A DNA stretch of 64,000 bases from Chroococcidiopsis sp. CCMEE 29 (GTDB lineage Bacteria > Cyanobacteriota > Cyanobacteriia > Cyanobacteriales > Chroococcidiopsidaceae): positions 5,473,001 through 5,537,000 of the forward strand of contig NZ_CP083761.1 of the NCBI RefSeq assembly GCF_023558375.1, read 5' to 3'. Each line of letters opens with the position of its first letter. Positions within the stretch are counted from its first letter, which is position 1. A program made the position numbers and the translations under genes. Shown piece by piece: positions 28,862 to 37,075 of this stretch. The notes beneath the pieces were generated by a model. The model made no database searches. It was given only the letters and a program-made list of their open reading frames with translations, and was not told the DNA's origin.

Positions 28862-28964
28862 TCAGTCTGTCCTACTCACTTTCTTCACATATTTTAAAGT
28901 GAGTAGTGAGTAGGGAGTAGATAAATATTCCCCAATTACTACTTTTTGTCTCGCTCCTCACCTC

Positions 28965-30620
28965 TCACTCAAGTTGGGGCATTAGCTGAAGTGTTCCAAT
29001 GCCTAAATCTTGGGGTGAAAGCGATCGCGCTTCAAATAAAGCCATCATGTCGCGTAACTGGGGCTGTCCCCGTGAAGCTCCCATTAGCCCCCTAGCGACG
29101 ATCAAGCCACAGTAGCCGTTGGTATTTTTACACCGTTCATTCCACTTCTTCCGGGCAGCAGCATGAACTGGATCGGCGTCTAAAAATTCACCGAACAGGA
29201 ACAGTTCACCGTCTTCGGTTTGTAACACTCCCAAATCATAGCGTTCGCCTTCAATTGGAGCGGCACCCGGATTGAAGCAAATTCCTTTCAGTCCTCCAGC
29301 TGCCTGAACCTTTTCTATCACCGTTTTTGCCTTGGGGCGTGAGGTTTGAATCAAAATTACTGGTAACCCATCTCCGGCTTCTGTTACCTCCTCTGCTGGA
29401 GAAAAGTGCGTCACTTGCTGGCGCAGGTACTCCACCATTTCCCAAGACACCACACCGAGGCTCAAGAAAGAATCTTCTGGAATTAGGTCGTCTCGCAAGG
29501 AACGAAACATGCTCATGGCATCATCAAAAAACCCGTCTTCGTCTTCTTCAAGCCCTGCCATCTCCTCTAACTCTGTTGCCAGGTTCGGCAATGTGGTAAT
29601 GGTGACAGCAACAGGCTGAGGCTTTTCACCCGCAGTTGATTGGGGTAAAGGAATGTGATAACGACGGCTCAAGGCTGGGAAAGTTTCCCCAGTAAATTTA
29701 TTCCGTCCATGATGGATAAAGCGATTAAGGGCTTCTAGGGCGACGAAGACAGCGATCGCCTCTTCCTCATACAATACAGACCGCAGTCCTTCTAGCGGGT
29801 GAATATTACCGAAGGACGGCTGAATTTCTGACAACGGTAGCTCTGCTAAATCAATGAATTCTTCCTCATCCTCATCTTCGTCTTCTGCTTCTTCGATTCG
29901 ATCAAAGGTCAAAAACAGGCAATCTTGTTTGAGGAAAGCTTCTTCTAAATGCTCAGTCGATTCCTCGTCTGTCAGCACCTTGGCACGAAACTGCTTCAAG
30001 GATTCTTCGGAGCGATACAACAAAATTCCATACTCCATCCCCAGCATTCCCATCACTGAAGCGTAAAGCGTGCCGACATCGTAAGAGTTCAGCTCAATCG
30101 ACAGGATTTGGTGTTCTTCTAAGAATTCCCAAGGGGCTGCCTGCCAAATCTCAAATGCCTTTTTTCTCAGCGCTTCTGCATACTGAGGCGGTAAGTCAGG
30201 AGTGTAGGTGTCAACCACTTCTTGGAACCCCCGATACAATTCATCAATTATGGGCAAATCTGGTACGTAGTCAATTGCAATTTCTAGATCTTGGAGAACT
30301 CCACGCAGGAAGAACTGAATTTCCCGATCGCGTACTACAATTTTCTGAGGTCGAGCAGGCTTGGCTGGGCTATTAGGATGCTCCATTGCTCGCAGTAAAG
30401 TACGAACAATCGCTTCTGGACCGGTTTCTGCGGCTACCACATCCATTGCTCGCACAATGCCTTGCGAACCATCCACCCAGAGAATACACTCGCCGCCTGC
30501 CTCTGAGTCTGGATCGAGCGTTTGAGCTGACAATGAACGGCGATCGCCCTCCCAGACACAAGGAATCTGGTTTAATTGTTTCAATCGGCGACGGGTAGAG
30601 CGATTCAATGACGTTGTCAT
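28965..30620 (-). CDS. Conserved cyanobacterial protein (DUF6930-type), function unknown
   Basis: 551 residues from the ATG at 30620 (a TTG four codons upstream is the alternative). Soluble, rich in Asp/Glu, with an acidic run EEAEDEDEDEEE near residue 255 that links an N-terminal half (WVDGSQGIVRAMDVVA, QKIVVRDREIQFFLRG) to a C-terminal half with repeated alpha/beta segments (LFLFGEFLDADPVHAAARKKW). Long proteins of this kind are frequent in cyanobacterial genomes, but I know of no assigned role. Neighbour of zds on the same strand at 103 bases; divergent from the Fe-S carrier gene. Confidence 0.65.
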   Translation of the reverse strand: MTTSLNRSTRRRLKQLNQIPCVWEGDRRSLSAQTLDPDSEAGGECILWVDGSQGIVRAMDVVAAETGPEAIVRTLLRAMEHPNSPAKPARPQKIVVRDREIQFFLRGVLQDLEIAIDYVPDLPIIDELYRGFQEVVDTYTPDLPPQYAEALRKKAFEIWQAAPWEFLEEHQILSIELNSYDVGTLYASVMGMLGMEYGILLYRSEESLKQFRAKVLTDEESTEHLEEAFLKQDCLFLTFDRIEEAEDEDEDEEEFIDLAELPLSEIQPSFGNIHPLEGLRSVLYEEEAIAVFVALEALNRFIHHGRNKFTGETFPALSRRYHIPLPQSTAGEKPQPVAVTITTLPNLATELEEMAGLEEDEDGFFDDAMSMFRSLRDDLIPEDSFLSLGVVSWEMVEYLRQQVTHFSPAEEVTEAGDGLPVILIQTSRPKAKTVIEKVQAAGGLKGICFNPGAAPIEGERYDLGVLQTEDGELFLFGEFLDADPVHAAARKKWNERCKNTNGYCGLIVARGLMGASRGQPQLRDMMALFEARSLSPQDLGIGTLQLMPQLE

Positions 30621-30815
30621 AGACCAAGCCAATCAGGAATGTCAATGCGAATAAGCGAACCTTGAATAGGTTCGATCCATCAATTCTAGGATAGAGAGCT
30701 TTGGGACGCTTTGACAGGATTGTTTGCAATTCCTAAAACCGCGGCGCTAATCCCGCTAAAATGGACGAAGTTGCCCTTAATATTATTTAAATTACATTAG
30801 GAGATTTCTCAGATC

Positions 30816-31172
30816 ATGTCACCAGCAACCCAGGCTCAACAACGAGGCATTCAACTCAGCCAAGCGGCTTTGCAGCACATTTTATTTTTACGCGACAAAC
30901 AGGGTGAAGACTTGTGCCTCCGGGTAGGAGTGCGTCAAGGCGGGTGTTCTGGCATGTCTTACATGATGGATTTTGAAGATGCCAGTAAGATCCGAGCAGA
31001 GGATGAAGTTTTTGACTATGAGGGCTTCAAAATTGTCTGCGATCGCAAGAGTATGTTGTATCTTTATGGTCTAATGCTGGACTATAGCAATGCTATGATT
31101 GGCGGCGGGTTTCAATTTACTAACCCAAATGCCTCCCAAACTTGCGGCTGTGGCAAGTCTTTTGGTGTTTAA
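30816..31172 (+). CDS. A-type iron-sulfur carrier protein (IscA/SufA/ErpA)
   Basis: 118 residues. The three cluster-binding cysteines are present: one in [15 protein letters not shown] and two in the C-terminal QTCGCGKSF. Assembles or delivers Fe-S clusters in the cytoplasm. An AGGAGA Shine-Dalgarno sequence lies about 10 bases before the ATG. In cyanobacteria two such genes exist; which one this is cannot be decided from sequence alone. A TPR gene follows after 47 bases. Confidence 0.9.
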   Translation: MSPATQAQQRGIQLSQAALQHILFLRDKQGEDLCLRVGVRQGGCSGMSYMMDFEDASKIRAEDEVFDYEGFKIVCDRKSMLYLYGLMLDYSNAMIGGGFQFTNPNASQTCGCGKSFGV

Positions 31173-31219
31173 TTAGGGGCGAGGAGCGAGGCAATCATTC
31201 AATCCCTGACCCTTTGTAT

Positions 31220-31639
31220 ATGATGGAAACAGTTGACTCCCTGTTTGAAAATGCGCTGGAACGTTATAAAGCTGGGGAAGAACCGGCGAATTTGATTCCA
31301 GTTTTTAAACAAATCTGCGATCGCGCTCCCAAAAGCAGCGCTGCTTGGGCATGTTTGGCATGGTTATATCTGTTAAATGACAAACCCACCCCAGCTTACA
31401 AAGCCGCACAGAAGGCAGTTAAGTTAAATCCCCAAGATGCACAATCAAGGGTTAACTTAGCGGTTGCCATGCTGGAGACTGGTCAACCTGGGGTGCGGCA
31501 ACACGTCGATCAAGCCATGCAACTGATTATGATAGATACAGAAATGCGGGATGAAATTAAACAAAGTATTGCTGACGGAGTAAGCAGAAAACCAGACTGG
31601 AAAAGCTTAGAACGAGTTAAATCTTGGCTGTTTGAATAA
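31220..31639 (+). CDS. Small TPR-repeat protein
   Basis: 139 residues from the ATG at 31220 (31223 equally good); the frame extends upstream into the iscA-like gene but without similarity. One clear tetratricopeptide unit SAAWACLAWLYLLNDKPTPA followed by a second, YKAAQKAVKLNPQDAQSRVNL. Probably a protein-protein adaptor. In cyanobacteria such a gene often follows the A-type Fe-S carrier gene, suggesting a shared transcript. It is the last gene of the ordered left half. Confidence 0.75.
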   Translation: MMETVDSLFENALERYKAGEEPANLIPVFKQICDRAPKSSAAWACLAWLYLLNDKPTPAYKAAQKAVKLNPQDAQSRVNLAVAMLETGQPGVRQHVDQAMQLIMIDTEMRDEIKQSIADGVSRKPDWKSLERVKSWLFE

Positions 31640-31785
31640 CTTCATCAGCATCAACATTAGACATCTCCAAAAATATTCAACCCATTGACATAACTAGTCT
31701 GTAGCCTGCGCTCGTTCAACTCAAAAATCAGCGAGTTCCATGATACAATCAGGGTTTGAGATAGTCTGAGTTAAGAACTAAAAGA
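31640..31785. other. Noncoding region, start of the disturbed half
   Basis: No gene, repeat or promoter recognised. It leads into two consecutive hairpins at 31786-31843. Confidence 0.4.
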
Positions 31786-31843
31786 AAATCTGTAAAAACA
31801 GATGATTTTTGTTTGAAATGGTGTCTCCTGTTGCACCATTTTT
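31786..31843 (+). terminator. Two consecutive hairpins with T-runs
   Basis: AAATCTGT/ACAGAT with a 4-base loop followed by GATTTTTG (31786-31810), then AAATGGTG/CACCATTT with a 10-base loop followed by TTTATG (31816-31843). Both look like intrinsic terminators on the plus strand. They stand directly before a 42-codon frame (31844-31972, or 28 codons from the ATG at 31889, with GAGAGGA upstream) that I cannot identify and that runs into an IS982 remnant, so this may be a leader of a gene destroyed by the insertion. Confidence 0.45.
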
Positions 31844-31938
31844 ATGAGCCATTTCCGACCGTCGAACATTACGAGAGGATTACCAGTAATGGAGTCTAAT
31901 AAGTCTGCCTCTGCAAACTTAGTTTGTGTAGCTCGTAA

Positions 31939-32146
31939 TTCTCTTCACCACGGCTTAACCGAGAAGTATTGACAGTCAACGACCAACTCAAAAACGTCTG
32001 CCAGATTGAGCATTCTCGTCACCGCAGTGTGTTCAATTTTCTCGTCAACCTCTTGGCAGGACTGGTCGCTTACAGCTATCAACCGAAAAAGCCTTCCCTT
32101 GACCTGGAGGTCAAAGGTACCTGCTCTGCCTCCTGCCATCTTTTAA
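31939..32146 (+). pseudogene. IS982-family transposase, C-terminal remnant
   Basis: The frame reads [18 protein letters not shown], then [19 protein letters not shown], the typical end of IS982 transposases with the final catalytic Glu region. About 65 codons remain; everything upstream is missing. A one-base shift near 32118 is needed to reach the natural stop at 32144-32146. The remnant overlaps the last codons of the flavin monooxygenase on the other strand. Confidence 0.7.
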
Positions 32147-33522
32147 CCCGTCGAACTCACGTTAGAAAAGTGGTGTGGATTTTTGATAGAGATAAGAGGA
32201 GGGTTCTGAAAATTAGGATATTGGCGATCAACTTGATGCGCTTTGTAGGTGAGCCAGCTAAATCCCAAGTTGGCGAACTTGAGTTGTCGAAAGGCGGCAT
32301 GAGGATCGCCAAGGTGCGTTTTTGGGAGTTGCTGACCCATCTCTTTCAGAACCAGACCCAATGGTATATTAATCTCGTCCTGGAGTTTGAGACAGCGAGC
32401 AAAAAAGGGACCATAGGCTGCAATTAAAGAACCAACACCACCGCGTGCCTGTCCCCAACCGATGTAATAAATTCCCTTGTAATCGTCCAGAAAGCAGCTG
32501 CCATAGCATTTAACGATTGCTCCCTCAGTGCGCTGAAGGGCAGGCGGCAGAAAAGGATAGGAAACATGAAATCCAGTAGCACACACAATCAAATCAAATG
32601 CTTCACAGCTTCCATCAACAAATTCGACCCTATCCTCTTTAAGTTGTCGTACTGCTGGTTTGGGTTGAATTCGCCCATGTTGAATGTAATAGGGCACTTC
32701 ATTGTTGAGGGTGGGATGTTTCTCAAAAATGCGGTAAGTGGGTTTGGCTAAGCCGTAGTCCTCATGCTTGCCAAAGGTTAGACGAATGATGCCATAGGCA
32801 AGGAGACGTTGCAGCGATTCTGGCATCCATCCGCCAATCAAATCGGTAATCGGCGTTCCAGCAAAGGTTTTGGGCAAAAACCAGACCGATTCCCGCAAAC
32901 TCAACACAGACTTTGCCCCAACACGGGCAGCTTCTGCGGCAATATCACAGGCTGAATTACCGCCACCTATCACCAGCACCCGTTTCCCCCGGAGTTGATC
33001 TGGATGTTTGTAATCTTTGGAATGAATGATCTCGCCATTAAATTCGCCTTGAAATTGCGGAAAGCATTTATCCCAGTGATGCCCGTTACAGAGTAATACA
33101 CCTTTATAAATTCGCTGTTCCCCATTGGCAAAGGTAACTTGCCAGTGATTGTTTTCGATCGGTCGTACCTCTAGAACTGCACAGTTCAGTTCAATGGCGG
33201 GACGTAAATTAAAGTGAGCGGCAAAGGTATTCAGATAATCCCGCATTTGTGCAGCGCTGGGGAAATCGGGATAATCGGCTGGCATGGGGAAGTGCGTAAA
33301 CTGGGTAACCTTGCGCGATGAAATAATGTGTGCCGTTTGATAAACGCCGTGATACCAGTTGCCGCCAATTTGATCGCTAGCATCTACCTGATCGTAGGCA
33401 ATCCCAGCTGCCTGGAGCGCCTGAGCCATCCCCAGCCCTACAAATCCGGCTCCCAGGATCAAGTGTCGATCGGTTCGATCAATTAACTGAGGAACTACCC
33501 TGGGGCGATCGCTCTGTATCAC
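32143..33522 (-). CDS. Flavin-containing monooxygenase
   Basis: 459 residues. FAD-binding [16 protein letters not shown] (about 21-36) and NADPH-binding [18 protein letters not shown] (about 185-202) motifs flank an FMO-like signature ([11 protein letters not shown]), and CATGFH follows in the C-terminal part. FMO/Baeyer-Villiger-type enzymes insert oxygen into soft nucleophiles or ketones using NADPH. Its start overlaps the end of the SDR gene by 44 bases, indicating coupled translation. The last residues are encoded by DNA of the IS982 remnant, so the natural C-terminus is probably lost or altered, though all catalytic motifs remain. Confidence 0.82.
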   Translation of the reverse strand: MIQSDRPRVVPQLIDRTDRHLILGAGFVGLGMAQALQAAGIAYDQVDASDQIGGNWYHGVYQTAHIISSRKVTQFTHFPMPADYPDFPSAAQMRDYLNTFAAHFNLRPAIELNCAVLEVRPIENNHWQVTFANGEQRIYKGVLLCNGHHWDKCFPQFQGEFNGEIIHSKDYKHPDQLRGKRVLVIGGGNSACDIAAEAARVGAKSVLSLRESVWFLPKTFAGTPITDLIGGWMPESLQRLLAYGIIRLTFGKHEDYGLAKPTYRIFEKHPTLNNEVPYYIQHGRIQPKPAVRQLKEDRVEFVDGSCEAFDLIVCATGFHVSYPFLPPALQRTEGAIVKCYGSCFLDDYKGIYYIGWGQARGGVGSLIAAYGPFFARCLKLQDEINIPLGLVLKEMGQQLPKTHLGDPHAAFRQLKFANLGFSWLTYKAHQVDRQYPNFQNPPLISIKNPHHFSNVSSTG

Positions 33523-34333
33523 AACTTAATCTCCTCGGCTTAAGCCTGCTCTTTATCCAGTCTAGAAGCCAGGGAGCAAAACGTTTAAGTAGATGGGCAG
33601 TATACGCAATGCGATCAGGGAAGACATGGAGTTGATTGCGTTCAATGCCCCGGATGGTGCGACGCATCACCACAGTCGGATCCGTAATTAAGTAATCGGG
33701 GATACTCTCAGCCACCTGTGCCAAAGCGCCATAGCGTTTCGCTTGCAGAATGGGGGTACGACTGAAAAACGGATAAACGGTTGTTACTCTGACATTGTAG
33801 GGTTTCACTTCATCCAGCAGCCCTTCGCTAAAGCCACGTAAACCAAACTTGCTGGTGGAGTAGTGCGTCAGTCCAGCAGTGGCTACCCAACCCGCCGCCG
33901 ATGAAATATTGACAATATGGCCTGATCGCCGAGCAATCATATCGGCAACAAATAAACTGCTCAGTCGCATGGGAGCCAGGAGATTAATGTGCATCAGCCG
34001 CTCCCATTGCTCAACGGGTACTTCGTCCATCCGCCCAAACGCAGCAATCCCGGCATTATTGATCTGAATATCAACCGGAGTGTTAAGACTCTGAACCTGT
34101 TTGTAGAGCAGGTCACAGCCCTCCGATGTAGATAGGTCTGCCACCAGGCAAGCCAGCACTTCTCCCGTCGAGATCTCTTGCTGAATGCCTGCCACTTGCT
34201 GCTCCAGTATGCCTGCATCTAGATCCGTCAGAATGAGCCGGCTCTCTGCCTCGAGCAACTGTCGGGTGAGTTCCTGTCCAAAACCACCCGTTGCTCCTGT
34301 AATCAGTACAACGGCATCTTTTAGCTGAGTCAT
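33479..34333 (-). CDS. Short-chain dehydrogenase/reductase
   Basis: 284 residues from the ATG at 34333. Classical SDR: cofactor motif TGATGGFG, NNAG, catalytic Ser in VNISSAAG and the YxxxK pair in HYSTSKFG. Asp after the second strand (LTDLDAG) favours NAD(H) rather than NADP(H), by rule of thumb. The substrate is unknown. The start codon overlaps the stop of the upstream esterase as ATGA (34330-34333), and its end overlaps the monooxygenase start, so all three are translated as a unit. Confidence 0.88.
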   Translation of the reverse strand: MTQLKDAVVLITGATGGFGQELTRQLLEAESRLILTDLDAGILEQQVAGIQQEISTGEVLACLVADLSTSEGCDLLYKQVQSLNTPVDIQINNAGIAAFGRMDEVPVEQWERLMHINLLAPMRLSSLFVADMIARRSGHIVNISSAAGWVATAGLTHYSTSKFGLRGFSEGLLDEVKPYNVRVTTVYPFFSRTPILQAKRYGALAQVAESIPDYLITDPTVVMRRTIRGIERNQLHVFPDRIAYTAHLLKRFAPWLLDWIKSRLKPRRLSCDTERSPQGSSSVN

Positions 34334-35592
34334 GGTAGTTCCCTTAACGCCCAAGCAAGAAATCGCTCCGTGTAGTATAGGGCAAGCTGATTAGTGACAC
34401 CATTGAAGACAGCATCAAAGGCATGCTCCGCCCAGGGGATTTCTAACAGAATAGCCTGGTTCCCTGCTGCTTGCAGTTTCTCATAGAGCTGCCGTCCAAA
34501 CTTGGGAAGCACGAGGTGATCGCGCCCTGGGTAAACAAGCAGCGATGGGGGCAAGTTGGGTTGAACGTGATTAACGGGTGAGGCGTCTTGATAGAGCTGC
34601 GGCACTTGATCGGGGTTGCCTCCCAGAAAGGCTTCCAGAACAGTGCGCGTGTCGATCGGGTCTGGCACGGGGGGGTCGTTATAGCCTTCCGTCAGGTTGG
34701 TCGGACCGTAGTAGTTCACCACTGCTCGGATCGGTAGGGGAATTTGCCCATAAGCTGCCAGAGAGGCTAGATGCGCTCCCGCTGATCGCCCTAGCAGGGC
34801 AACGCGCTGGTGATCGATCTCCAGCGTTTCAGCATGGGTTTGAATGAAGGACAGCGCCGTTCGCACATCTTCGAGCTGTGCTGGATAACGAAACTGCGGT
34901 GCATGGCGGTAATCCAGGGTCACCACCGTATAGCCCTGGGCTGCCATATAGCGGCTAAAGGTTTCATCGTTAGCGGGTGTACCGGTTTGCCAGGCTCCCC
35001 CGTAGATCACTGCGATCGCTGGATGCAGTCCAATAGAGGAGGGACGATAGAGATTGAGGGTCAAATTCACCCCGTCCACGGTAGCAAACGGAATGCCCCG
35101 ATCAATCCGGACTTCTGGCAGCTCAATGCCCCGAAACGCATCTATCCAAACAAACGGATGGGGGCGCACCACTTGGGAAATGGGAGGAACCGCCGTCAGC
35201 ATCTCTTTCCCAAATTCGGCTTCTATGGCTGCGGCAATACAAGCATTGGCAGTAGGGAACTGAAGCAGGGGCAGCAGGCTGAGCAGCAGACCCAGCAAAC
35301 TACAGCCCAATGCAACTCCATAGACCCAACTCGACTGGAGTCGCAGCGCTACAAGCAGCAGGGCGATCACATTCATCACGACTAGCCAGGGACTCACCTC
35401 CGGCGCACCAATTCCCACGGGTAGCAAGGAAAAAGTGGGAGCCGGAATGATAATCCACAGGCTGAGAAAGCAGCACACAACGCTCAAAATCCAGGGAACT
35501 CCAAGGGAAGCCAGGAATGTTACCAGGAAAGCTAATTTACACTTTCCTCGGATACCAGATTGGGGTTTGCCTGTAGAGTCAGATTGAGCCAT
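34330..35592 (-). CDS. Membrane-anchored alpha/beta-hydrolase (esterase, BD-FAE/HSL-like)
   Basis: 420 residues from the ATG at 35592; a frame from 35664 adds 24 residues but overlaps the rubredoxin-like frame. Three to four N-terminal hydrophobic segments (up to about residue 130) are followed by a soluble hydrolase domain: oxyanion motif VIYGGAW, nucleophile serine in GRSAGAH, then DHLVLP and the catalytic His in AEHAFD. Likely an ester hydrolase facing one side of the membrane. With the SDR and monooxygenase behind it, the set would suit oxidation of an alcohol or ketone and cleavage of the resulting ester; this pathway is inference. Confidence 0.82.
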   Translation of the reverse strand: MAQSDSTGKPQSGIRGKCKLAFLVTFLASLGVPWILSVVCCFLSLWIIIPAPTFSLLPVGIGAPEVSPWLVVMNVIALLLVALRLQSSWVYGVALGCSLLGLLLSLLPLLQFPTANACIAAAIEAEFGKEMLTAVPPISQVVRPHPFVWIDAFRGIELPEVRIDRGIPFATVDGVNLTLNLYRPSSIGLHPAIAVIYGGAWQTGTPANDETFSRYMAAQGYTVVTLDYRHAPQFRYPAQLEDVRTALSFIQTHAETLEIDHQRVALLGRSAGAHLASLAAYGQIPLPIRAVVNYYGPTNLTEGYNDPPVPDPIDTRTVLEAFLGGNPDQVPQLYQDASPVNHVQPNLPPSLLVYPGRDHLVLPKFGRQLYEKLQAAGNQAILLEIPWAEHAFDAVFNGVTNQLALYYTERFLAWALRELP

Positions 35593-35641
35593 TGGCGAAG
35601 ATTTTTGGGGTAAAGCGGCACAGCGACCAGGTTTGGGATGG

Positions 35642-35798
35642 TCAGGCGGCGATTGCGGCTGCATAAGGGACGAAGGATTTCATCATCGCTCCGCAGAGGG
35701 GACAAGACCAGTCCTCTCGAATCGATTCAAAGGAGTCCCGGAATATCCCAATCGGGATTGCCAACGACCCGATCATCGATCATGCCACACTGAGGCAT
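35642..35798 (-). pseudogene. Rubredoxin-like remnant
   Basis: On the minus strand one frame reads MPQCGMIDDRVVGNPDWDIP and, after a small deletion near 35740, another reads FESIREDWSCPLCGAMMKSF, together the rubredoxin pattern C-G...GDPD..I.PGT.FE..P.DW.CP.CGA. The second CxxC pair is intact; the first has lost one cysteine, where Met now stands. An IS6 element ends 39 bases upstream at 35837, and may have removed the promoter and true start. As the first gene of the esterase-SDR-monooxygenase operon it would have supplied electrons; it is now probably inactive. Confidence 0.55.
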
Positions 35799-35891
35799 TG
35801 TCAACTGGTTGCGTCGCAAAAACAGATAGATGGTAAGGTTCTGTTGCAAAAAATATTTGAAGTGATAAAATCTCTTTGGGTGGAGGTTGAT

Positions 35892-36727
35892 TTATGCAAC
35901 AACTCCAAAGATGTCTGCAATAAATTTTACTTGAGCCATAATATTTCTCCTCACTTTTTTCACCTGACCTTTGCGAATCATATTCATAGTTTCGTCACCA
36001 ATAATTGTTCTTCTAGCAGTATGAAATGATTTAAATCCTAAGCTAGGATTAACCAATTTTTTGATGAAGCGATGGTCTTGCTCCACTATATTATTCAAGT
36101 ATTTATTTTGTTGTAATTTACAACTAGTAGTTATATCAAATCCGCTTAAATGACTGTAAAATCTCGCCCTCACCCCTTGCCCCTCTCCCAAGCTTGGGAG
36201 AGGGGTGCCGGAGGCGGGGTGAGGGCTGCCAAATCATGGGCAATCAACCGGATTTGATATTACAAGTTCTTCTGTTTTTAACTGATTGAAAGCTGTAGGG
36301 TAAGCAGCATTTTTATCTACATTAATGACTCGCGGCTCCAGTTATGAGATGCCTTTAAAGCTTTACGGCAAAACCGTTCTGCTGCGCATGCAGTACGTTT
36401 GGCGCTTAGCATAAAATCCAAGGTGTTGCTCTGTGAGTCTACTGCCCGATACAGATACTTCCACTCTCCCTTCACCTCTATATATGTTTCATCAACTCGC
36501 CAGGAGTCGTTGGTCTTCAGCAGGTGAGGACGGCATCGCTTGTCGAGTTCTGGGGCATAAGCTTGAACCCAACGATACACCGTTGTATGGTCTACGGTTA
36601 ACCCCCGCTCCAGCATCATTTCTTCCAAGTTGCGGTAACTGAGCGGGTAGCGCAGATACCACCGCACACACACTAGGATAATTTCTCCTTGGAAATGACG
36701 CCATTTAAAGGGGTGCTTGGGGTTCAT
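35892..36727 (-). pseudogene. IS6-family transposase, frameshifted and interrupted by a MITE
   Basis: N-terminal part (from ATG 36727): MNPKHPFKWRHFQGEIIL, helix-turn-helix TVDHTTVYRWVQAY, DDE residues in SWRVDETYIEVKG and AVDSQSNTLDF. After a one-base shift near 36340 the frame continues EPRVINVDKNAAY to about 36262, then the MITE intervenes, and the C-terminal part resumes with NKYLNNIVEQDHRFIKK (catalytic Glu) and GYETMNMIRKGQ-like end. Removing the MITE plus one ATA copy restores the frame across that junction; the upstream frameshift remains. Confidence 0.85.
36132..36260. mobile_element. 123-bp MITE inside the IS6 transposase
   Basis: ATCAAATCCG at 36135 and CGGATTTGA at 36249-36257 are inverted ends; TAT on both sides (36132-36134 and 36258-36260) is the likely target duplication. 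Inside lies a 26-bp perfect palindrome (36180-36205, half-site CCCCTCTCCCAAG) nested within CCCTCACCCC/GGGGTGAGGG (36168-36225). No coding capacity. The inner palindromic block is the kind of repeat found in many copies in cyanobacterial genomes. Confidence 0.8.
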
Positions 36728-36806
36728 GAACGGGGTAACGGTGGCACTCACTAGTAAGTACGATTGCTACTTTTACCAGACCGTCACTAGTTTTTGCAAC
36801 ACAACC

Positions 36807-37047
36807 GATTAGTTAACCCTAGCTTGGGATTCAAATCATTTTACACAGCTAAAATTACGATTAGTGGCTATGAAACTATGAATATGATTCGTAAAGGTCA
36901 GGTAACGGAGTAAGTAAGGGAGATATTGTCGGTCAAGTGAATTTTATTGCAGACATCTTTGGACTTGTTGCATAAACAATCTTAATTCTAGAGGTTTTTA
37001 TCACTTCAATTATTTTTCGCAACAGAACCACTTTTTGCAACACAACC
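36807..37047 (+). mobile_element. Second IS6 remnant and a stray IS6 end
   Basis: On the plus strand the frame reads LVNPSLGFKSFYTAK, YETMNMIRKGQV and, after shifts, the usual IS6 transposase tail, ending in the terminal repeat TTTTTCGCAACAGAACC (37012-37028). Three bases later stands a further IS6 end, TTTTTGCAACACAACC (37032-37047). The left part of this copy is missing, cut at the boundary of the first IS6 element. Confidence 0.7.
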
Positions 37048-37075
37048 GACACTCTTTGGTTTGACTAGGATTTAT

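Larger units (their letters stand above)
35837..36806 (-). mobile_element. IS6-family element (IS240-like), degraded, carrying a MITE
   Basis: Bounded by GGTTCTGTTGCAAAAA (35837-35852) and TTTTTGCAACACAACC (36791-36806), the usual IS6/IS240-type inverted ends. 970 bp, or about 845 bp without the 123-bp insertion at 36135. No matching 8-bp target duplication is seen. One transposase frame on the minus strand, broken. Confidence 0.85.

Noticed and set aside
28719-30066. Several plus-strand frames opposite zds and the DUF6930 gene
   Set aside because: Ser/Arg-rich shadows of conserved minus-strand genes.
30650-30690. GGTTCGATCC resembling a tRNA T-loop
   Set aside because: No pairing T-arm, acceptor stem or anticodon arm can be built around it.
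31844-31972. Small gene of 42 codons after the two hairpins
   Set aside because: There is a plausible ribosome site (GAGAGGA) for an internal ATG at 31889, but no similarity was recognised and the end runs into the IS982 remnant; mentioned only with the hairpins.
34810-35385. A 191-codon frame on the plus strand opposite the esterase gene
   Set aside because: It is the complement of a well-supported hydrolase with catalytic motifs and has no similarity or low-complexity-free domain of its own.
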